From: Drosophila persimilis
Lineage: Eukaryota; Arthropoda; Insecta; Diptera; Drosophilidae
DNA: 64,000 bases
Direction: 5' to 3'
Assembly: GCF_003286085.1 (NCBI RefSeq)
Contig: NW_020825530.1
Coordinates: forward strand, 88,962 to 152,961
Both the position numbers and the translations under genes were made by a program. A model generated the notes under the pieces. That model saw only the letters and a program-made list of their open reading frames with translations. It was not told the origin of the DNA and ran no database searches. Numbering within the stretch: position 1 is the first letter of the stretch; every line of letters starts with the position of its first letter. Below are positions 57,679 to 64,000 of the stretch, in pieces.

Positions 57679-58605
57679 TTTTTTTTATTTACTTAACAAG
57701 AATTTATATGCAGAAATTATATGGCGGTCGGATATGGTTTTTTTTTCATTGAATTTCAGAAAGTTTTAAATTCCCTGAATCAAAAGTCAAACCTTATTGA
57801 AAATATTTCATTTTTCCATCTGAATATGAATTTTCTTATACCTCATGTACAACCGCGAAATTTTGTTTGCATGTAGATTCTTGATTAATTGATCTACATG
57901 ATCGATCCTTAGGTCCAATCGTGTTCACTGTTAATGTAGCCATCAAGCTTTTCTTCTTTTTAATCTAAATCTACTTATTTTTTTTGCACTAACCCTTGCA
58001 CAACCACTTTTCTCGTACTTCAATTGCCGGCTAACTCGCTTCGCTCACTTACGCAGATTTGATTAAAATATTGGACGAATACTTTTTTTTCTTAGACCCG
58101 TACTGTATGCTCATTTACACAAAAGTCTGACGATAATAATGACGAAAGTCCGATCACAAAAGATTGTTAACTTTGACATTTAATCCCCAGGCACTCTAGA
58201 TCAAGAAAAAAACTAGGGGGAACGTTCTGAGTTGCTGCTGCGACCGAAAATCTATATTTATCCCCGAAACATAGTCAGTATTGCTCTCTTCCATCCAGTG
58301 CTGCCGATTGCGCATTTTTTGCCTTTTTTTAAGACCAAATACAGGAAAAATTTGTGAATTGTGGAAAGGGAGAATTCTGGATTTTTATACCCGATACTCT
58401 GTTCGTCTGTCCGTCAGTTCATCCCTCTGAGCGCGTAGTGCTCAGAGACTATAAGAGCCAGAGCAACGACATTTTGTATTCAGACTTCTATAATATGTCA
58501 CTGGTACAAGTATATTTCAAAACTTCGCCCCGCCCCCTTCCGCCCACACAAAGAACGACAATCTGTGGCATCCACAATTTCAAAGATACGAGAAACCAAA
58601 AAAAA
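57321..58605 (-). repeat. Inverted repeat, right arm (~1.28 kb), with an inverted NHL 5' flank
   Basis: 57321-57678 is DINE 3' sequence. 57679-58605 is the NHL 5' flank on the minus strand: A-run, GTAAGT donor candidate (complement near 58052), unique region, then old DINE relic. No NHL coding sequence follows in that orientation, so this is an orphan flank pointing left, toward the 3' end of copy 8. Confidence 0.85.
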
Positions 58606-59713
58606 CGAGGGGGAACGTTGTGAGTTGCTGCGGACACCGCAACTCTAAGGTTATACCCGATACTAAGTCAGTATGGCTCTCCTCCGGCAGACGCCGCTAA
58701 TATTTAACGACACGACAAAGAGTGCGTGCGAGAGAGACAGAAAATCAGTCTGAGCGTGACGTCGGGCGCTGCGTAGCCAATGCAAATTGATTTGTTCCTT
58801 TTGGCTAAAAAAATGGTCTGATCTGATCCAGATTCAGCAATCTAATAGATATGGTCATTATCTATGATTCTGCGTTTTTAGTTTTCTCAAATCTGCAATA
58901 TTGTGGATGCAACAGATTTTCGTCCTTTGTGTGGGCGGATGGGGGTGGGGCGAAATTCTGAGATATACGTTTTATAGTGACATCTTAAAGGAGTGTGTGC
59001 ACCAAATTTGGTTACTCTAGCCTTAATAGTCTCTGAGATTTGTGGTTGCCTCAGATTTTCGTCCTTTGCGGGGGCGGAAGGGGGTGTGGCGAAATTTGGA
59101 CATGAAACGGTCAAGGTTCGATATCACAGGAGTGTGGATACCAAATTTGGTTGCTCTGGCTTTTATAGGTTCTGAGATCCTTGAACTCATATTTTGCAAT
59201 TGGCAAAACCGACCATGAAACCTGTGTGTTAGAGTGAGACAGAGCGGGAAAGAGTGAAATTGTTTTCGTGATTCTGGCTATAATAATTATACGATCTCAT
59301 AATTCAGATTTTGCACTCTAGAAGATATAGTCATCTTCTACGATTCTGCGTTTTTAGTTTTCTCGTATCGTCGAAATTGTGGATGCCACAGATTTTCGCC
59401 CTTTGTGGGGGCGGAAGTGGGCGGGGCAAAGTTTTGAAATATTTTTGGAGCAGTGACATATCACAGAAGTCTGGATCCAAAACATCGTTGTTCTAGCTCT
59501 TATAGTCTTTGAGCATTAGGCGCTGAAGGGGACGGACAGACGGACAGACGGACGGACGGACAGACAGACAGGGCTCAATCGACTCGGCTATTGATGCTGA
59601 TCAAGAATATATATACTTTATAGGGTCGGAAACGATTCCTTCTGGACGTTACACACATCCACTTTTACCACAAATCTAATATACCCCAATACTCATTTTG
59701 AGTATCGGGTATA
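58606..59713 (-). mobile_element. Full-length DINE-1-like element 38 bp upstream of NHL copy 9
   Basis: Complete minus-orientation DINE: CGAGGGGGAACG, hairpin (58620-58646), body, tetranucleotide run (~59530-59570), 5' terminus GAGTATCGGGTATA. Its body matches 53960-54981 at +4732. The join to AAAATACCAAGCATTC is the same as upstream of copy 8. Confidence 0.85.
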
Positions 59714-59751
59714 AAAATACCAAGCATTCAACTTTTTTAGCATGCTCAAGA

Positions 59752-60780
59752 ATGGCCAATTTTCATGTACTGATGTCCAACTCCTTGACTGAGGATAGGG
59801 CCGGACCAAGTTTTGCTAAACAACAACAGCAGCAGCAAGAGGTCGAACAGGCGCTCCAGGCACCAGCCCAAGTGGGACTCAACAACAATAATGGTTACTG
59901 CCTGCCAGATGCCAATTCTTCTGTCAACAGTTTAAGCGCCGTTCACAGTAAGGCCACTCCCATGAAGATCGGGTGGAAATTTGGCTGCCTGGGTGCGGGC
60001 AATGGACAATTAAATGCACCGAATGGCTTTTGCTTGGGCATCGACGAGGACATCATTGTTGCCGATTCGAAAAATCACCGAATCGCTGTATACGCCAAAA
60101 TGGGAGCCCTGAAGTTCCAGTTTGGCGATGCCGGCAAGCGGAACGGCCAGCTTTTTTATCCCCGCAAAGTGGCTGTCTTCCAACACAATGGAAATTTCGT
60201 TGTCTGCGATCGCGGCAATGGACGCTCTCGCATGCAGATCTTCTCTAAGTGCGGCACATATATGTTCAAGATTTCCATCAGGTTTATGGATATTGTGACC
60301 GGGTTGGCTGTCAGCACCAAGGGTCATATTGTGGCCGTCGATAGTGTCTCGCCGACTGTCTTTGTTATATCCGAGGAGGGTATGCTGTTGCACTGGTTCG
60401 ACTGCAGTGTCTTTGTGCGTGAACCCTCAGACATAGCCATACGCGACAATGTTTTCTACCTTTGCGATATGAAGGCTCATGGCGTGGCCGTTTTCAAGGA
60501 CAGTGGCGAATTCCTCTATCGCATTGGCAACGAGAGGGTATCCTGCTACCCCACGGGCATTGATATATCCAGTGCTGGGGATTTGCTCATTGGGGATACC
60601 CATGGATATCGCTTCCATGTGACCTGCTACGGGAGCGACGGTGTTTTCAAGTCGGTCTTCGAGTTTCCTCAACTGAATGTTTCACGTTGCTGCGGCTTGA
60701 AGATCACATCCGAAGGTCATGTGGTCACTCTGGCCAAGAATAACCATCAAGTTCTTGTGATGGATCTGCTGTATGTCTAG
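59752..60780 (+). CDS. Stand-alone NHL beta-propeller protein (Brat/Mei-P26-like), copy 9, intact
   Basis: Complete 342-residue frame, the same protein as copy 8 and part of the same 4,732-bp duplication. N-terminus with poly-Q 24-29 and NNNN 44-47, then six NHL repeats. Unlike copy 8, it has no forward-oriented NHL 5' flank anywhere between itself and the previous gene; upstream are a DINE and then the flank in inverted orientation. If transcribed, it must use a DINE-derived or read-through promoter. The identical sequence of copies 8 and 9 reflects recent duplication or gene conversion and does not by itself show selection. Confidence 0.85.
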   Translation: MANFHVLMSNSLTEDRAGPSFAKQQQQQQEVEQALQAPAQVGLNNNNGYCLPDANSSVNSLSAVHSKATPMKIGWKFGCLGAGNGQLNAPNGFCLGIDEDIIVADSKNHRIAVYAKMGALKFQFGDAGKRNGQLFYPRKVAVFQHNGNFVVCDRGNGRSRMQIFSKCGTYMFKISIRFMDIVTGLAVSTKGHIVAVDSVSPTVFVISEEGMLLHWFDCSVFVREPSDIAIRDNVFYLCDMKAHGVAVFKDSGEFLYRIGNERVSCYPTGIDISSAGDLLIGDTHGYRFHVTCYGSDGVFKSVFEFPQLNVSRCCGLKITSEGHVVTLAKNNHQVLVMDLLYV

Positions 60781-61044
60781 TGATTATAAGATAACACCCT
60801 GTTGTGTCCGGGATCGTGAGAATTGCGGATAAACACACAATCGCTTATCTTCATCGGTACTTAGGCGTTGGTTGCGTTTTATTTCCTATTTGCAAAAGGA
60901 GTTTAATACATTTTATTCTTATATGTATCTACGCACGCTTCGTCTTTTCTCCCCGATCTTTTATCGACTGCTCAAACTAATGTTACCTTATTGTCTTTTC
61001 ATATTGTGACCATTTTTCTTCTTGTCTTTTCATAGTGTGATAAT
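60781..61044 (+). other. 3' flank of NHL copy 9
   Basis: Conserved post-stop sequence up to the DINE terminus. Confidence 0.5.
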
Positions 61045-62251
61045 TATACCCGATACTCAAAATGAGTATTGGGGTATATTAGATTTGTGGTAAAAGTGGA
61101 TGTGTGTAACGTCCAGAAGGAATCGTTTCCGACCCTATAAAGTATATATATTCTCGATCAGCATCAATAGACGAGTCGATTGAGCCCTGTCTGTCTGTCC
61201 GTCCGTCCGTCTGTACGTCTGTCCGTCCCCTTCAGCGCCTAGTGCTCAAAGACTATAAGAGCTAGAGCAACGATGTTTTGGATCCAGACTTCTGTGATAT
61301 GTCACTGCTACAAAAATATTTCAAAACTTTGCGCCGCCCACTTCCGCCCCCACAAAGGGCGAAAATCTGTGGCATCCACAATTTCGACGATACGAGAAAA
61401 CCAGCTTCTTTAATTTCAGCTACATCAAGGTAGACTTTTCGTTGGTCTTACGATCACACATCCTGTAGACCCAAGCGACAGCACGCATCAGCCTTGTAAA
61501 TGAAGATAACCTTTCCAGCAACTCCCTGAATATGATATTGACAGATCCATCTGAAGACATCTCATTTATTGATAACGTAAACTTGCATCTTACTTCCAGT
61601 TCCGTGTCACCAACGTCTGAAGTTCCTAGATTTCATAGACTTGCGTCTATGTTTCTCGAGTTCCAGATCTGAGTTTGGTGCCAAAGTCTGCCGGGTTATC
61701 CTTAGTAGGCACCCAATGCCAATCTTCCAACCTTGTTGCCTCGAAGTATCTCGTCAATTATGTGTCCTACATATGGCTTATATTTTTTGTTATCTGATTT
61801 AATCCATGCTAAGACAGTCTTGGAGTCGGACCACATGTGGTCACATTTGGGTTTGACGTCGTGACCCTCAAGACCTCATATCTTTTAGACTGCAGAATCT
61901 GAATCGGATCGTATCATTATTATAGCCAGCATCAAGAAAACGCCACACCCCCTTCCACCCCCGCAAAGGACGTAAATCTGGGGCATCCACAAATCTCAGA
62001 GACTATTAAGGCTAGAGTATTCAAATTAGGTATCCACACTTCTTTTAGATCTCACTATAAAACGTATATCTCAAAATTTCGCCCCACCCATTTCGCATCC
62101 ACAATATTGCAGATTCGAGAAAACTAAAAACGCACAATCATAGAGAACTGATTTAGTTCGGATCATTTTCGTAGCGTAAATCAACAAATCAATTTGCAGT
62201 GGCTACGCAGCGCCCGACGTCACGTTCAGTCCAGTCACAACATGCCCACTC
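61045..62251 (+). mobile_element. Composite DINE/BEL/DINE cassette
   Basis: BEL/Pao fragment on the minus strand at 61402-61876 with one T missing (TTTTCGTTGGTC near 61440), so the chimeric 99-residue frame seen in the other cassettes is broken. Shares GACGAGTCG with the cassette at 56313 but has the ordinary cassette 3' end. Confidence 0.8.
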
Positions 62252-64000
62252 GTTTTTTTTGGTTTCTCGTATCTTTGAAATTGTGGATGCCACAGATTGT
62301 CGTTCTTTGTATGGGCGGAAGGGGGCGGGGCGAAGTTTTGAAATATACTTGTACCAGTGACATATTATAGAAGTCTGAATACAAAATGTCGTTGCTCTGG
62401 CTCTTATAGTCTCTGAGCACTACGCGCTCAGAGGGATGAACTGACGGACAGACGAACAGAGTATCGGGTATAAAAATCCAGAATTCTCCCTTTCCACAAT
62501 TCACAAATTTTTCCTGCATTTGGTCTTAAAAAAAGGCAAAAAATGCGCAATCGGCAGCACTGGATGGAAGAGAGCAATACTGACTATGTTTCGGGGATAA
62601 ATATAGATTTTCGGTCGCAGCAGCAACTCAGAACGTTCCCCCTAGTTTTTTTCTTGATCTAGAGTGCCTGGGGATTAAATGTCAAAGTTAACAATCTTTT
62701 GTGATCGGACTTTCGTCATTATTATCGTCAGACTTTTTGTGTAAATGAGCATACAGTACGGGTCTAAGAAAAACGAGGGGGAACGTTGTGAGTTGCTGCG
62801 GACACCGCAACTCTAAGGTTATACCCGATACTAAGTCAGTATGGCTCTCCTCCGGCAGACGCCGCTAATATTTAACAACACGACAAAGAGTGCGTGCGAG
62901 AGAGACAGAAAAATCAGTCTGAGCGTGACGTCGGGCGCTGCGTAGCCACTGCAAATTGATTTGTTCTTTTGGCTAAAAAAATGGTCTGATCTGATCCAGA
63001 TTCAGCAATCTAATAGATATGGTCATTATCTATGATTCTGCGTTTTTAGTTTTCTCAAATCTGCAATATGTGGATGCAACAGATTTTCGTCCTTTGTGGG
63101 GGCGGATGGGGTGGGGCGAAATTCTGAGATATACGTTTTATAGTGACATCTTAAAGGAGTGTGTGCACCAAATTTGGTTACTCTAGCCTTAATAGTCTCT
63201 GAGATTGTGGGTTGCCTCAGATTTTCGTCCTTTGCGGGGGCGGAAGGGGGTGTGGCGAAATTTGGACAGGAAACGGTCAAGGTCCGATATCACAGGAGTG
63301 CGGATACCAAATTTGGTTGCTCTGGCTTTTATAGGTTCTGAGATCCTTGAACTCATATTTTGCAATTGGCAAAACCGACCATGAAACCTGGTGTGTTAGA
63401 GTGAGACAGAGCGAGAAAGAGTGAAATTGTTTTCGTGATTCTGGCTGTAATAATTATACGATCTGGTTCAGATTTCGCACTCTAGAAGATATAGGTATCT
63501 TCTACGATTCTGCGTTTTTAGTTTCTCGTATCGTCGAAATTGTGGATGCCACAGATTTCGCCCTTTGTGGGGGCGGAAGTGGGCGGGGCAAAGTTTTGAA
63601 ATATTTTTGGAGCAGTGACATATCACAGAAGTCGGATCCAAAACATCGTTGTTCTAGCTCTTATAGTCTTTGAGCATTAGGCGCTGAGGGGACGGACAGA
63701 CGGACAGACGGACAGACGGACGGACGGACAGACAGACAGGGCTCAATCGACTCGGCTATTGATGCTGATCAAGAATATATATACTTTATAGGGTCGGAAA
63801 CGATTCCTTCTGGACGTTACAACATCCACTTTTACCACAAATCTAATATACCCCAATACTCATTTTGAGTATCGGGTATAAAAAGTATTCGTCCAATATT
63901 TTAATCAAATCTGCGTAAGTGAGCGAAGCGAGTTAGCCGGCAATTGAAGTACGAGAAAAGTGGTTGTGCAAGGGTTAGTGCAAAAAAAATAAGTAGATTT
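62252..64000 (+). promoter_or_regulatory. 5' flank of a tenth NHL copy, cut by the window edge
   Basis: Old DINE relic to ~62652, unique upstream region, DINE insertion (62774-63880), then the rest of the unique region from AAAGTATTCGTCC through GTAAGT (~63915) to AAATAAGTAGATTT at the edge. By comparison with copy 6, the ATG would lie roughly 320 bp beyond the window. Confidence 0.6.
62774..63880 (-). mobile_element. Full-length DINE-1-like insertion in the copy-10 flank
   Basis: 1,107 bp, minus orientation, at the same position (TCTAAGAAAAA/AAAGTATTCG) as the insertion upstream of copy 6. Several single-base indels in otherwise conserved motifs (for example GTTACAACATCC near 63818 and AGATTTCGCCC near 63555). 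Confidence 0.85.

Overview
The window looks like repeat-dense, gene-poor DNA from a Drosophila species. The obscura group (D. pseudoobscura, D. miranda, D. subobscura and relatives) is my best guess. The evidence is the dominant ~1.1-kb repeat, which has the termini, GTCT/GTCC tetranucleotide run and 3' hairpin of DINE-1 (INE-1/SGM/ISY) Helitron-like elements. Pieces of a BEL/Pao retrotransposon and an Osvaldo/Ulysses-like LTR retrotransposon are also present. A Y-linked or pericentromeric location is a reasonable inference from the nested repeats, but the sequence alone does not prove it. I saw no rRNA, tRNA, CRISPR array or prokaryotic operon.

The only host-type gene is a short protein (342 aa) made almost entirely of an NHL beta-propeller of the Brat/Mei-P26 type. 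A poly-Q/poly-N N-terminus precedes the propeller, and there is no RING, B-box or coiled coil. It is present nine times in the same orientation (+): at 3355, 9853, 16902, 23846, 27561, 33179, 48230, 55020 and 59752. The 5' flank of a tenth copy runs off the right edge. Four copies (23846, 33179, 55020, 59752) are intact. Five are broken by at least four different lesions: a 176-bp internal loss shared by the first two, a 3' deletion, a 1-bp deletion and a 13-bp deletion.

Layout. 1-2894: 986-bp tandem DINE units. 1662-14657: a 6,498-bp segment in direct tandem duplication, each half holding a dead NHL copy, a BEL/Pao integrase fragment on the minus strand and an unidentified 1.9-kb insertion. 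14658-34471: four NHL modules separated by ~1.2-kb composite DINE/BEL/DINE cassettes, with one cassette triplicated at a 1,213-bp period (18160-21798). 35072-45086: a young, internally deleted Osvaldo/Ulysses-like LTR element on the minus strand, flanked by ATCG, inside a DINE. 46056-51779: NHL copy 7, a 379-bp terminal-inverted-repeat transposon and a longer BEL fragment. 51780-64000: NHL copies 8 and 9 in a 4,732-bp duplication that also contains a ~1.27-kb inverted repeat, then the flank of copy 10.

The parts do not form a pathway. The picture is a host gene amplified by unequal exchange between dispersed DINE and BEL sequences. Individual copies are inactivated while others stay open, and their 5' regions are rebuilt by DINE insertions. 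BEL fragments lie downstream in the opposite orientation, so antisense transcription into the NHL genes is possible. This recalls amplified germline gene families of Drosophila Y and X chromosomes, but that comparison is inference.
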